DNA of 64,000 bases from Paguma larvata (Eukaryota > Chordata > Mammalia > Carnivora > Viverridae): assembly GCA_030068075.1 (NCBI GenBank), contig CM057836.1:66439788-66503787 (forward strand). Reading direction: 5' to 3'. This document shows, piece by piece, positions 35,120-48,175 of the stretch. The translations under genes and the position numbers were made by a program. Each line of letters starts with the position of its first letter. Position 1 is the first letter of the stretch. The notes beneath the pieces were generated by a model. The model did no database searches and was not told the DNA's origin. It saw only the letters and a program-made list of their open reading frames with translations.

Positions 35120-36690
35120 TAGGCAACTCATTCTACCTTTCTGATCCTCTTCTCCCTCCTGGACAAAGGAAGGCTTTGGGTTACATGACACCCGTGGTGT
35201 TCTCCCTCTATAACTTTGTGCATGCCCAGTCCGGTTTGTCATTTCACAAAGCAAAGATCAAGTCATAGTTTGCTAGAAGCATGATATCCATTTATGTCAA
35301 AGGAGATTTTCTAAATGCCACTCAGGAAAGGGATTTCACACAAGTAACTAGAGAAATAAAATGAAATCATCACTGTTATACCAAGAAATGATGCCAGAGG
35401 CCCATTCTCTGTCATTAAATCACATGAATGCCTTGTTCTCCATGGTCCCATGAATACAATTATTAATTCTAAGACAACAGTTCCCAACATCTATAAAATA
35501 CAAAAATCAGCCTTGGGAGTCATGATGTAGGCTAAAAGAGAAACTTCTAATGACTTCATCAGCTTTCTTGTGAGCCACTTAGTTTCCTAAGTACTCTCTT
35601 CATTTCAATCCATGTGTACTCATGGAGGACACAGGTGACACTGTGGCCCATTTGCTCAGAGATCCATTCTCATTCTCCTTGGCCCTGGTCCATAAAACAG
35701 AGGTGCTTCTTCTGCAGGTGAGTTTCCAAGGCCAAACCTCATTGCTGTTGGCTGGGTTCCCACTCCCATGTAAGGCATAGAGTGGTAGACAGAAGAAAAA
35801 TGCCTCCTGTGTGCTTTCTCTGTCCCTTTTCCCCTTGGGCAGCATCTCTGCTAGTGGTGAGTGTTTGTTGTCCATGGTTGCAGCTCCTTTCCTGCAACTA
35901 AGACTGATCACAAATCCAGCTACTTTTCCTGATATCTTACCCCTGGGCTCCAGAAAGCCTTTTCTGCTGTGGCTCATCTCTGATTGCTTCAGCGATCCTT
36001 TTTGCTTCTTGGTGATTATGTCACCTGTGTAACTAGGTCCCTGTATTAAACTCCCTTTGTTTTATATACTTGCAAATTTGTATGTTTTCCTTTAACAAAT
36101 ATGTAACACTTGGTCAGATTCAAACTGCGCAGGATCCTGTCATGAGCAGCAGTCTCAACCGACAAGCCTCTAAATGTGCATGTTTTCCCTGTTCAACTTC
36201 AACCCAATCTTTAAGATGAGCTCCATTTCTCTCAGCAGTTGAAACAGCTCTGACCATTCATACATTTGCCTAAACCTCTGAATTTAATGAGAAGTTTTCT
36301 AGTGAAGACCCATTAATTGTCATAATCGACAACACACACAAAAAAGTACAGCACACAATACTCACTGTCCAGGAATTTATAACTCTTTCTAGGAAGATAT
36401 GATTTATTCATATTAAAACAATTAAGGGATACGCGAGGTATATGATTTAAGTACCTGAATGTAAAAGAAAGGAAAGACAACATTGTGGTTGGGAATAGTC
36501 AGGAAAGCTTTTAGAGCATGAGCCCTGTCAAAGATAAATGCTTTGGATAGGCAGTGGACAGAAGAAAGGACATTCCAGTTAGAGGAATATAATACACAAA
36601 AAACACAGTTCAATCCAATTCAAAGTTAATAATTACCCTTTTAAACATGAATAGGGAATACACTGAAGTTGGATATAATAATTAGACATT
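35120..36690. other. unannotated sequence, possible worn LTR-like stretch
   Basis: The interval from about 35600 to 36060 is less AT-rich and ends with ccctgtattaaactcccttt, a phrase reminiscent of the 3' part of some old mammalian repeats. I cannot assign it. The minus-strand frame of 125 codons across it has no domain I recognise. Confidence 0.4.
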
Positions 36691-36734
36691 TAATGATTTC
36701 ATTATGGGCAAAAAGAAAGTGCCCTCCGACCTTA

Positions 36735-36920
36735 CAAAAACAGCATTGTGTGAGGAAAGAAGTCCTGAATACCTGTGTTTGGGTACTGACTCTGCCTTTT
36801 TGTTGGCATGATCATGCATCCTTCTCTTAAGCTTTATCTCAGTTTCCTCTAGTGCAAAAATAGGAGAATTCCTTATAATGTTGTTATGAACATGAAATGA
36901 AGAAGCATGTAAACAAGACT
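36735..36920 (+). mobile_element. MIR
   Basis: The words gggtactgactctgccttt, tctcagtttcctctagtgca and aaaataggagaattccttat, then gttgttatgaacatgaaatg and gaagcatgtaaacaagac, follow the MIR consensus from the tRNA-like part to the tail. Divergence is high, as expected for the family. Confidence 0.75.
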
Positions 36921-37241
36921 CAGCAGGATGTGTGACAGACCGTAAGACTCAATTCATGAGGTTGGGGGTTCATATCAGTCATTTTTTAGTTTCAGTCAGT
37001 GAGCCTATCAGCTAGCCTCCAAGGAGTACTAATAGACAACCTATGAGTATCCCAGAATTCCTGTGAGGATTAAATAAGAGGATGTATACAGAAGCATTCA
37101 AGAAAGCTTCCTGGCAAAGAGAAAGTTTCTCATTTGGTATTTATCACTGATATTATCACATATATTTGATCTCGGGGGGGTTACAATAAATGTACGTGAC
37201 CTCTGACCTAAAGGAATAGGTCATTTAATCTAAGAAATTAA

Positions 37242-37475
37242 TATTCATTTATTATTTTTTTTTAAGTTTTTTAACATTTATTTATTTTTGAGAGACAGAG
37301 AGACAGAGGATGAGCAGGGGAGGAGCGGAGAGAGAGGCAGACACAGAATCCAAAGCAGGCTCCAGGCTCTGAGCCATCAGCGCAGAGCCTGATGCGGGGC
37401 TCAAACTCACAGACCGTAAGATCATGACCTGAGCCGAAGTCGGCCGCCTAACCAACTGAGCCACCCAGGCGCCAC
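37242..37475 (-). mobile_element. SINEC, antisense, young-looking
   Basis: Very close to the family pattern: at the right end ccaactgagccacccaggcg, then gatcatgacctgagccgaag, the tgcggggctcaaactcacag middle and a T-rich left tail. Several CpG sites persist (gccgaagtcggccgcc). The direct repeat agaaattaa at 37233-37241 and 37476-37484 fits a target-site duplication. Conservation of CpGs suggests a recent insertion. Confidence 0.93.
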
Positions 37476-37514
37476 AGAAATTAAGATTTAAAATGGAAAA
37501 AGTAACAATATAAC

Positions 37515-37548
37515 GTGTGTGTGTATGTGTGTGTTTGTGTGTGTGTGG
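37515..37548. repeat. interrupted (GT)n microsatellite
   Basis: gtgtgtgtgtatgtgtgtgt followed by ttgtgtgtgtgtgg: an imperfect GT tract of about 34 bases. Confidence 0.9.
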
Positions 37549-37559
37549 TGCTATCACTA

Positions 37560-38570
37560 AATTACTGTGTTGAGGCATCATCCTTAGAACAGGCTTGATT
37601 GGATAGGGTATCTATTAAAAAATGAAGAGAAAATCCAAATCAGAGATGAAGAAAAATTCTTAAGGACAAATACTGACATCCAGTCTATAGAATGAACAAG
37701 AACTTAGAAGCTCATGCATGACTCACTGTGTGGAAAGAAGGCAGGTTGAAATGGCATTTGTTATATTTATTGCTGGGTTTGAGTTTGTCTGTATGTAAAA
37801 GTCAATGGTGCAAGGAACTGAGGTAGGAGGGATGAACAAAGTTTGGGGCTCTGATGACAATTACTAAAGAATGCAGCAACAGCCTTTATTTTGGGGGTGC
37901 TATTTAACAGGTTGACATTTTCAGAGAGATCTCCAAGGAGAAATGGCCTTTCATGGGTTCTGTGGCTCTGAATGTTCTGTGGTCAAATTTCCTTCTTGAG
38001 AGGCAAAAACAAGGGGCAAAAAAATTAGTTTTGAACAAACTTGTGGACAAGCCCCTAAATAGGAAGACCTACTCCATTTTTAAGGCTAACCAAAAGATGG
38101 CAACACAATGCCTATCGTTGTTGTGTTAATCCCCCTCGGGACAAAATTAGATGCAGTTCCATCATTAATCCAGTCAAGGAAGGAAGTTATTTATGATTAC
38201 ATCTTGTCCTTTTATTATCTAACCACACCTAGATGCTCCTTGAGGTTGTAACTACTTATTACTTTTATTACGCCACTTACTATGACTTCCGTGCTGTAGC
38301 TAAAGACAAGATGACACTATTTCAACAGATGCATTTAGTTTTAGGAATTAATAATAACTGAGCCAATCCCTGCCCATCAATAGAACTAGTGGTCCCTGGA
38401 ACATCAAGATAAAAATACTTTAGAATTTTGTTCTGTGGAAGATTTATTTAGGTCTTGTTTTATAATAAGCAGTATAAGCAGAGTACAACTGCAGGAAGCC
38501 TGTATGAAACTGTATGTGGTTTTTAGTTATTACAGTCACTTTACCATGTACAAATAGATCAAATTATATT
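37560..38570. other. unannotated sequence
   Basis: About 1 kb with no repeat or exon I can support; AT-rich, ordinary complexity. Confidence 0.45.
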
Positions 38571-38574
38571 ATTG

Positions 38575-38715
38575 CAGTGTGGTATAAAGCAAGAACACTA
38601 GTCGAGAAGTCAGATCAGTAAACTCTAGTTCTATTTTGTATGAACTTCGAGAAGCAGGCTATTGTCTCTGAACCTTATTTGTTTTCTCTGAATCTATAAA
38701 AAAAATAGGATTTGA
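38575..38715 (+). mobile_element. MIR fragment
   Basis: tgcagtgtggtataaagcaa, gaacactagtcgagaagtca, tgtctctgaaccttatttg and ctataaaaaaaataggattt follow the MIR order (tRNA-like start, core, and a statement of the aaaatgggg segment). Internally shortened. Confidence 0.6.
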
Positions 38716-38719
38716 ATAA

Positions 38720-40327
38720 ATGGTTGATATCAGCTTTTCAACTCCCCAATGCTTTGATTCAAAGAATTGCCCAATTAGATCATGTCTGAGTGTGGTTTCT
38801 CAAACTGAAGTTTATTTCAAAAGGAAATATCAACAATTTATAAAGAATAATAAATACTTTTGATCATGTATTCACTCCTTCATTCAACGTGTGGATCACT
38901 TTAAAATGGTTTATGAATGTTAGCTATGTTTATAATATCATGCTCGCTGTTGAGGGATTGGAGTTTCTATTAGGAAAAATCTTTAGTCAAAAATTTGAAG
39001 TGTGTTTGTGAATTCTATTATTGCCCCCACGATAAACATGCAGATGTGAACTGTATCAACCATTTATTAGAAATGGGAAAGCCACATAATGATAGTGTTT
39101 CTAACAATGTAGAACCAAGAGATGGGGATCATAACTTCGACTTTGCAATCAAGGAACTCTTACCCTGCCCCCAGAAAATATGCCATTAAACATCAAATCC
39201 CTTTAAGTTGGGAACTTCTTTGACTCTGCAGTCTTGTTTTTGAATGTTCAGTATACACTGGGTTCTTTAAAGCTGAGTGACCAAATAAATGAGTTACAGA
39301 ATGAGCAAATGAGAGAAGGATAGTTAGAAAGATGTTTACCAGTAACTTGCAGGCGAACATTCTGCCTCACAAATTCTTGGAAAAGAAATGTATCAAATTG
39401 CCTAGTCTCAATAAGTAATTTGCTAATTGCTCACAATAGAACAAAACTGGATATAGCTAAAATACTGACTATAGCACTTATTTAAAATAAAAATGTCAAA
39501 ACAGATGAATATAGCAGAAATGAGTTTAGTTATGTATTAATAATTGTCAAAGCTGATTGACAAGTATGTGAGTTTCAACATACTGTTCTTTCTACTTTTG
39601 TATATGATGAAAATTATTACAATAAAGAATTAAAAATAAATAGATACACTGAGGAGGCATTTATGGTAGCTGTCATGCTTCACTCTGGTGATCACAGTCC
39701 ATGTAGCACAGAAATCCTAAAATAGGAAATTCAATGCCAGTGATATTCAAATACAAAATTACCTTGGCTGTAGGCACTGTTTTATCATATAATGGTACCA
39801 CTTTAATTAAAATGAAATGGGAAGCTAGAAAAGCAAGATGATGTCTCATAACGGCTAATATGGGGACTAGCAGCCAAAACAGGATTTCCAACCAAAATTA
39901 TGACATATTGATTCAGAGCTAGCTATAAAGTAGGGAAGGAAAGGGAACAGGATGAATTTAGAGTCATATCATGAACTTTTGGGTGAAAAGACTTCTCTTT
40001 GTAAGTTAGTTTTTGATATTTTAAAGGGGGTGTGAGTGGCCTTGGTAGCTACTGATAATCAATATTAAAGGCAGATCAGCTTGATGCGAACTATCATGGA
40101 GTCCGTGGTAGATTGACCTACCCACTCTCTACATTTCCCATACTCACAATTTTCCAAGCTGATTAAAGTGGTAGCTGTCTTTCCTATGACACACTCAACA
40201 TGTAAAAGCATCAGTCATCTAGAATGTTTATTTAAAACTCCAAACCTCCCAACCTTCATTTGAAATGACACAATTGTCACCAACACAACAAAAATTTACT
40301 AAGTTCTCACTGACTATTCGACTTTCT
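38720..40327. other. unannotated sequence, possible L1 3' end near 39.6 kb
   Basis: At about 39590-39640 the stretch cttttgtatatgatgaaaat ... caataaagaattaaaaataa resembles the 3' end of an old L1 subfamily. Otherwise nothing is recognised. The 64-codon frame at 38995-39189 has no domain I know. Confidence 0.4.
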
Positions 40328-40337
40328 ACTGGATTTA

Positions 40338-40576
40338 TTTTTAATGTTTATTTATTTATTTTGAGGCAGAGAGAGAAGTGGTGGGGGGAGAGAGAGAGAG
40401 AGTGCAGAGGAGGGTCAGAGAAAGAGACAAAGAGAGAATTCCAAGAGGGCTCCACGTGGTCAGCACAGAGCCCTACATAGGACTCAATCTCATGAAACAA
40501 ATCATGAGATCATGACCTGAGCCAAAAACAACAGTCGGATGTTTAACTGACTGAGCCACCCAGGTGTCTATCGAAG
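40338..40576 (-). mobile_element. SINEC, antisense
   Basis: The right end is gactgagccacccaggtgtc, then gatcatgacctgagccaaaa, the cagcacagagccctacatag middle, a long GA-rich stretch and a tttatttattt tail complement. A short direct repeat ggattta (40331-40337 and 40577-40583) is a possible target-site duplication. It is longer than usual because of the expanded purine tract. Confidence 0.9.
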
Positions 40577-40584
40577 GGATTTAA

Positions 40585-41425
40585 ATACATTCTATGAATT
40601 AGGCAAATGGCACCAACTTAATCCTAGAGTGACTCAACAGGACGGAATCTCAAAGGATCCTCTGCAAAAGTAAAGTACTCTGTCTGTCACTGCTTCCTGG
40701 GGTTCACAGACATACTGAGCCTGCATCCCTCCAACAGTCATCATTGCATGACTTTCAAAGATTTACATCCTTATTGAAATGTCTTGTCCTTTTCTGACCC
40801 ATTTTTCCCTTTAGGTTGCCTGTGATCTCCATTTGAAACTATTATTCATCTGGATACAGATGACAAATATCCAGAGACACATCTGATTTACACTAAGCAT
40901 TGCACTTCTCCCATCAACCATGACAACTCATCAAGATAAATATTATAGGGTTACAGTATCTTAGAAAAAAATTTATAATGTCAAATATATGATTTTGAAA
41001 ATGGTTTCACAATCCATTTTGTATGAAACAAATGTGCTAAGAATAAAAAGATGATTAAAGGTGTGAGAGTTTGTGTTTATGTGTGGGAGAGAGTTGCATC
41101 ACACCTTCTATAACAAAGTTTTTAATGATACATTTTGCATTAGGAAGATTAATTTTCTGGAGTCACAGTGAAGGTTGCTCAAGACAGATAATTGCCAACA
41201 AGACAAGACTCTAAATCCCAGGGCAATGTTTAAGGGGTCCATGGTCTGCCAGCTGAGAGTAGTCTTTTTCAATCTCCCTCCCCCTTCAAATTGATTCTTT
41301 AGTGAGGGTATAATAGAATTTTTTCAGAAATGCATTTGAAAATAAAAACATATTACACCCTTAGTTATGTGCAATTTTATTTTATAATTTCTTAGGAGAC
41401 AACTTGGTGTCCAAGTCCCCATTGT
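40585..41425. other. unannotated sequence
   Basis: No repeat or exon I can name. Confidence 0.4.
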
Positions 41426-41429
41426 GAAA

Positions 41430-41605
41430 TGTCTTTCCCTCTAGTTTCTCCTTACTCCCATCTGTCTAGCTCACAGCTGCCATAGCAATTACCCTAACAT
41501 GTTACCTGAAGTTTGACACTTCCCTCCTCTTTACTACTTAACCTCACAATATGTTTGCATTTTGTCCTATGGATCCTCACAGTGAAGGCCATTTGACACT
41601 CACCC
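41430..41605 (+). mobile_element. L2-like LINE fragment
   Basis: A CT-rich stretch with catctgtctagctcacagct and tagcaattaccctaacat recalls parts of the L2 3' region. This is a weak, old match. Confidence 0.35.
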
Positions 41606-42124
41606 CCAAATCCAGCTCCATCCTGACTCTGGGACTAAACTAAATCCAAGTAAAGAAGATTTTTATCAATACTCAAGAAGATTAAGCATATCATTCAGCA
41701 AGATTAAGTTATGAGTTGTATTCGGAGAGTGCGAACAAAGATGAAGTGAGGAGTCGTCTCAGGCTTCTCAGTGGATAGCTGTGTCTTTGTGAACTATTTG
41801 GAGTTTTGGTTACATACAAAACCTATGTCTACAGTTGAATATATGTAACTATACAGTCAGGAGAGAGGACTGAATTGAAGATAAGAAAGTAAATATTGTG
41901 AGCAAACAGGTGAAAGATGAGACCCAGAAGTGAATGCAATAAGCCAAGGATAGTATGTCGAGTGAGAAGTGAAGAGGCCTAAGAAAGAATGTGGGAAAAC
42001 ATAAAATTATAGAATGGAAAGACAAGAAGACTCCCGAGCAATCAGAAATCAAACAGCGTAGAGTTCTCTGAGATGCAACCTCACATACTCAACTAACTAC
42101 AGTTTCACATGTATTTCACCCTTT

Positions 42125-42545
42125 ACAAATCACAAAACGAACTCTTGACCTCTCCCTTAGGCTTTCAAATTCCATTTATCTGCTCAAACAAAAAAGCTTA
42201 CTCTGCTTCCAGTCACTCCCTACATCCAACCCATCAGGGACTCCTGCTACTTCTAACTTCAGAAATCCATTTCAGACTCTTTAGCTCCTCTCCATCTCAG
42301 TTATCACCTCTTCAACCCAATTGACCAGCATCTCTTGCTCAAATAACCTCTTAGCAATTTCTACTGTTGGCCTTCTGTTATTATCCAGATCATGTTACTG
42401 CCTACCATGCATGAAAACTTTCAATGTTCTATTACATATAAAATTTAACCTGGGATCCTTCCCAAAATTATAAAAGGTATTGGATGATCTCCCCCTTGCT
42501 CTTGTTCCTCAACCTCATCTCATACTGCTATTGACCTCTCTCATT
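42125..42545 (+). mobile_element. L2 LINE 3' region
   Basis: ctcttgacctctcccttag, atctcttgctcaaataacct, gatcatgttactgcctacc, aaaactttcaatgttctatt and acctcatctcatactgctat follow the L2 3'-end order by eye. It ends where an LTR-like repeat begins. No coding frame survives. Confidence 0.55.
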
Positions 42546-42552
42546 GTGTCAC

Positions 42553-43035
42553 TGTCATAGGGTGCTCCAGAGAAACAGAACCAATAGGATGGCTGGATAG
42601 ATGGAGATAGAGAGATAGGAAGTGATTCGCTACTAGTAACAGGTGTCACATGATTATGGAGACCAACAAGTCCTACAATCTGCTGTCTGCAAGCTGGAGG
42701 ACCAAGATAGCCAATGGTCTAGGTTCCTGAGCCTAAAAGTCTGAGATCCAGGAGTACTGAGATCTGCGGACAGAAGACAGATGTTTCAGTTAAAATAAAA
42801 GTGTAAATTTACCTTTGCTCCTTATCTTTTTCTTTTTTTCAGGCCCTCAACAGATGGAATGATGCCCACTCACATTGGTGAGGGTGGTTCTTCTTTCCTC
42901 AGCTTACCAATTCAAATGGACATCTTTTCTGCAAACACCGTCACAGATACACCTAAAGATAATGTCTCATCAGCTATCTGGGCATCCCTTAGCACAGACC
43001 CGTTGACACATAACACTAACCATCCCAGCCACTAC
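42553..43035 (-). mobile_element. LTR-like interspersed repeat, family not assigned
   Basis: The left edge gtgctccagagaaacagaac followed by caataggatg, a middle with atgattatggagaccaacaa, and the right part cccactcacattggtgaggg ... gttgacacataacactaacc match, in that order, a frequent mammalian repeat whose other-strand version begins TGTGATGGTTA. TG/CA-like ends suggest an LTR, but I cannot confirm the class. An 86-codon frame here is repeat-derived. Confidence 0.55.
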
Positions 43036-43039
43036 TACA

Positions 43040-44795
43040 CCTGCACACCAAACAAGCTTGCCAAACTCTTTTCAGCCTCTGTGTCTTCTTCAGGGCTGAT
43101 ACCTCAATGCTTCCTTTGAACCATTTCCTCTAATTTTAATTCTTATATGTATGTCCCATGAGCTTATTAGCCTTATTATTAGGTAGTACATCCACAGAAA
43201 CCAGCACATGTCTGAGATCAAGTTCAATGAATTAATAAATTATGGACCTTTCTAGTTGCCAAATATCCACTTACCAAAATATACTCTCATGTTGATTCTT
43301 CTAAACTTACTTGCTCAGTGTATGAAGTTACAATCCTGCCCCATACAGTTAATGAAGACATCAACCTACAAAATTAGGTCATACGTAGTCTAGCAATTAA
43401 GTTTTTCTGCTGTCAGATCCCCGGCTCTCCTTTCTTTTCCCCTACTACTATTACCCATTATAAGCTATGGGTACATCTAGGCTGGCCCATTCCTTACGAT
43501 CAAACAACAGATCCAGTCTCTGACAACCAAGCTACCTTGCATAGACAACTTCTACCTAAAGTGTGCATCCCTGTCTTCTGAATCGATGTTTCCATGGAGA
43601 TATAACTCAAGTTTCCTCCACGAATTTTCCGGACTAACAAATGTTCAGTCATCACACCTTTCTCTTAACTCTTAAGACTTATGTACTGCTAGGCCTTTTT
43701 TGAAATGTTTCATGTGCTATTTTGGATTTTAATTATTTTGCCTTATAATGCTATTACTATGCCTGCATTGTTTCTCCATAACTATCTTGTCACAATTTGA
43801 AGATAATTTTTCCTGTTCAACTTTGCCTCCAGTAAACTGTCTTGCATATTGTAGTATTTTAAAAATATCCACTGTTTATGTAATTGATTCCTTAATTCAC
43901 ATGAAAATATTTTGGCAGTAATAACTGGGAAATATGTTAAGTATCAATACAGAAATTTGGAACTAACGCTTGTCATACATGGCCATATTTTATTTGGAAA
44001 TACTTGGTTTATTAAACAATTCTAACGTAATACAGGAAATTATCTTTTTTGGTACTTACTATCTTTACACATAGGTATTTTTTGTTTTGTTTTAGGATGT
44101 AGAAAAAAATAAACTACGTGGTCCTATCACAATTAATTAACAGTAAGAGAACTTAAAACTTGTCCATTGAAACCAGTGTAATGTCCTGGGAGATTCCTAC
44201 GAGTGCCCAGTAGGTGCCCTTTTATAATGGGTTGCCTGGTGATTGATCTACTGGGAATTCCAAGCTAAATTTAGTGAATCAACAGTGCAGCTATAAACAA
44301 GGAAGGGACTGGTGAGCTTTGAATTATAGAGCAATAATAAGTGTATTGTGTCTAAAAACAATCTGATCCAATCACTTTCTTTTAATTTTTTGAATTGCAA
44401 CTCTATACATAATAAAAAAAATCTCACAGATAAGGTAATATTTTACTATTCTTTTCTTATAAACAAAATATTGGTAGTAATTATATATCAAAGCCTGAAT
44501 TTTCAGAATTGTTGACCGAATCCTACAGTATCCAGATGGTCCACAATGCCAGAGCTACTGATAGATGAAGCAATTATAGAATACCTCCCACTGGACTCAC
44601 AAGGAAAGACTAAAATGAGGTTTGGAAATCTGAGAATAACCAAATACACTTCGTACACTAATCATATGCATGTTTCCTATTTTCATACTCAATAGTCTAA
44701 AATAAAAGACTTATTAAGATATATATACTTCCATACATAAAAACATGTAATGAGCAGCAAACCAGAAACTTTGAGGAACCCCTAAAAACACAAAG
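43040..44795. other. unannotated sequence
   Basis: About 1.75 kb without a named repeat or gene. No structure stands out. Confidence 0.4.
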
Positions 44796-45002
44796 CAGAT
44801 GAGACAGGGAGAAGAAGTAGATCATATCCTAAAATGTATGAAGTAATGACATCAAGGTGCTCCATGCCCAAAAGTAGTAAATGCTGAAAACAGACAAGGA
44901 GAGTCCTATAACATAATTTGATGAGGAAAAAACTAAACAACCAAACAACCTACTGAAATTTCAGCAAAGAAGTTTAACCAGTTTTAACCTCCCTTCCTCT
45001 TT

Positions 45003-45203
45003 TTTGTTAAAAAAAATTATTTTTAATGTTTATTTATATTTGAGAGATAGAGAGAGAACACGAGCATGAGGGGAGAGGGGCAGAAAGACATTGCTATCAG
45101 CTCTCAGCACAGAACCTGACATGGGGCTCAAACCCAAAAAGCAAAGAATCTGACCTGAGCTAAAGTCTGCCACCCAATCAGCTGAGCCACCTAGCCACCC
45201 CTC
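45003..45203 (-). mobile_element. SINEC, antisense
   Basis: The right end is cagctgagccacctagccac followed by ccc; then tctgacctgagctaaagtct, cagcacagaacctgacatgg, a GA stretch and ttatttttaatgtttattta at the left. A CT-rich duplication of ccttcctc (44992-44999 and 45206-45213) is a possible target site. Diverged. Confidence 0.88.
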
Positions 45204-45879
45204 TTCCTTCCTCCTCTTAAGGAAATAATGGGACTAACTCCTCTCAAGTGAAAAACAATGTATGAACTTTACAGGACTCAGGAGCAGCCATACCAAAAAG
45301 AGTAAGCATCTGAGTATCTCATTCATCTATAAATCTTATTCTCCTTCAAAACAAATCATAGTACAAGCTACAGAAAAGCTTACTATCTCTTCCCCCAAGC
45401 AAGTTGCTTATCTATAACAGATAAGAGGAAATACCCATTAAACATGATTATGTGGTCACAAATAAGCATATATGAATAAATGCCAACATCAGGACAGAGA
45501 AAACAAACAACCTCAAAATTTAACTGGTAATAAATTGGGTATAATTAATATGCTCAGAAAGTAGAAAGAATATCACATGTAGGAAGTAAAGTAGGTTATG
45601 ATTTTAAAAGTGAGAGATTTGGGATAGAAAAATGGAGATTTTAAACTAAAGACATTAGAAAATGCACTAGATAGCCTACTATGCAAAACAAAAAAAAAAA
45701 AAAGCAAATTCATTAGTGAGATGAGCACATCAAGAAATTACCTTAGCATAAAGCACAGAGGGGCAAAGAGATGGAAGATCTAAAAGGAACATTAAGAGAA
45801 ATTGAGGATAAATCTGTATTTTCTGTCATCTGTTAAGCAGGAATTTTAGAGTGGGGGGGAATGGAAAGAAAAAAGCTCA

Positions 45880-46170
45880 CATTTAAACAAATATTAGTAA
45901 AATTTCCCAGATCTGAAGGAATGCAGGAGTCCTAGGATATTAAAACATTACGGATGCTAAGTTAATAAAAATAGCACAACTAGAAACAGTGTAGTGGTAT
46001 TTCAGAACACTCAGATAAAGGAAAAAAAGGAATTTTAGTACTTTTTAACGATAATAGATTACCTAAAAGGAAGAGAAACAGATCAATGTCTGACTTCTCA
46101 GTAGCAACACAAGTTTCAAGAAGCCAATAAAGCAATGCTGTCTGAAGGTTGAGAGAAAATTCTATCTCTT
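45880..46170 (+). mobile_element. ancient L1/HAL1-like ORF1-region fragment
   Basis: Phrases aaatttcccagatctgaagg, gtggtatttcagaacactca, gacttctcagtagcaacaca and aaagcaatgctgtctgaagg follow the order of the distal ORF1 coding region of old L1/HAL1 elements. Frame is lost. It is probably related to the large mosaic to its right, though separated by unassigned DNA. Confidence 0.5.
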
Positions 46171-46898
46171 CATTCCTCTCCTTCCTCCCTGTTTCTCTTT
46201 TCTTTTTCTTCTATACTTGTACAGTCCTTTGTTTTCTGTTTTTAACATTTGACATTCCAACTGGCTAACACATTCAGGAGTAGAAATGGCAATGTACTAG
46301 CAAAGACAAATTAATGAATATAACCAGAAAGTGAAATGCTGAGAAAATGAAACAGAAAGATAAACAGTCAGGGGAAAATAAAACTAAAAAAAGTAAACAT
46401 AACCTATAAAAGACAAATGCATTTGCTACTCCTGGGCTATGCCTACAGTTTGATAAAGGTAACTTAAGGTGACCTTTAGAAGCACTTACATCTTTCTGTA
46501 CTTTGATTATTGACAACCATTTATAGGAAAACTATTAACAAGAATAAATTGAAGGAATGTTTATACTTGAACTTCACTTCCAGTAAAGGTGGGGTAACAG
46601 GGACCAGATTTATTATCTTAAAACAACTGAAAAACAGTATAAAATATGTCAGCCAATGGGTTCTAAAACATTGTACATCAGGCAACTCAGAACGGAAATA
46701 TCTAAGGAAGAAGAAATAAATGAGAGCCCAAAAATGGTCCCACTTACTGCCTGGAGACTGTGTCCAAGACACAGTAGAGAGAAGGTGAGCCCAGGTGGTG
46801 CCTGGCAGACTCTCCTATTGAGCTGAAGAAGCTAAGAGGCCTGGGAAATTAAGGTAGCTAGAATTTGTAGAGCAGAGAACCAGCAGAAAGCTGTGTGG

Positions 46899-47077
46899 TC
46901 AAACAAACTACAGCCTGGGTGTGAAATCCAGCCCACAGCCTGTTTTCATATAGCCCGGGTACTGAAAATAGCCTTTACATTTCTTTGTATTTAAAAAATA
47001 TAAAGAGAAAGAAGAAAAAATATGTGACAGTTTACAAAGCCTAAGATATTTCTACCTAACCCATCGCCAACTTCTGA
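46899..47077 (+). mobile_element. hAT-like non-autonomous element
   Basis: Third copy of the family seen at 30.4 and 34.7 kb: gtcaaacaaactacagcctg, ggtgtgaaatccagcccaca, then gacagtttacaaagcctaag and ctaacccatcgccaactt. The middle is rearranged or shortened compared with the other copies. Confidence 0.6.
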
Positions 47078-47899
47078 TGTTGAGGGAATGCCAAAGATTG
47101 CAGAGGTTTTCCCGTAAGTATTCCTCATAGTACTTATGAGGGTTTATGCATGAGAAACTTCCCTGAGGCCAGGGAAAGGATTACCCCAAAGCATTTGAGG
47201 GGAGGACTGAAAGCTTACACCAGGCCAGGAGTAGTACTGGCTCTCCTAAGGCACACTGGAAAACTTTATCATTTGCTTGATATTGGGTAAAGGATGCTGA
47301 AGGGTTTTGCTTCAGGAGTGGGGAATGATAATTCCCAGACTAAATACTACACTGGTACTATTAACTTTAAAAAGGAATACCTGAAAGGATCGAATGGCTT
47401 CCAAGTAACTTCATAGCAGAACAAAACTATAGAATATTTATAGGAATGCAAATATATCCATCTCTAAAAAAGTCTAAAAATCCATGATTTTTGGTATCAT
47501 ACTGAAAATTACCAAATGTGCAAAGATGTGGAAAAATACAACAATGAGGAGAAAAATAAGTCCCATTGAAAGCAACATGGAACTCAAAATTATTGCAGAA
47601 TTAGTAGACCAAGAAATTAAAGATATTGTTATAACTTTATTAATTTCAAAAAGCTGCAGGAAATGATAGTAATGTTATATAGGGACATGAACTTCCAAAA
47701 CCATCACATTGAACTTCTAGAGATGGAAAACACAATGTCATAGATGAAAAATACACTGGATGACATTAATAATAGATCAGACATAAGGAAAGACACTGTA
47801 TTTTAAAAGAGAGTAATTGGAACTATTCAAAATAAAATTGAGGTAAAGACCTACAACAAAATTAAAATAGAGAGCTATGAGACAAATTAAAGTAGCCTA

Positions 47900-48175
47900 T
47901 AAAATGAACAAATCAGGAAACTATAGATGCTGGCGAGGATGTGGAGAAACAGGCAGCCTTTTGCACTGTTGGTGGGAATGCAAACTGGTGCAACCACTCT
48001 GGAGAACTGTGTGGAGGTTCCTCAAAAAAATGAAAATAGACTTACGTATGACCCAGCAACAGCACTGTTAGGAATCTACCCAAGAGATCCAGGACTGCTG
48101 ATGCATAGGGGCACGTGTACCCCAATGTTCATAGCAGCACTTTCGACAATAGCCAAATCATGGAAAGAGACTTAA
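47900..48175 (+). pseudogene. L1 ORF2 C-terminal remnant
   Basis: Encodes the last part of L1 ORF2: [20 protein letters not shown] and [20 protein letters not shown], the conserved cysteine-rich C-terminal region, then (in a shifted frame) [19 protein letters not shown] and [16 protein letters not shown], ending at 48175. A shift between the two frames lies near 48040-48060. No catalytic domain is present because of the 5' truncation. Confidence 0.9.

Noticed and set aside
35600..36032. Overlapping frames on both strands (125 and 73 codons) considered as a gene
   Set aside because: No domain, no splice context and a repeat-like end; overlapping frames on both strands are common where stop codons are few.
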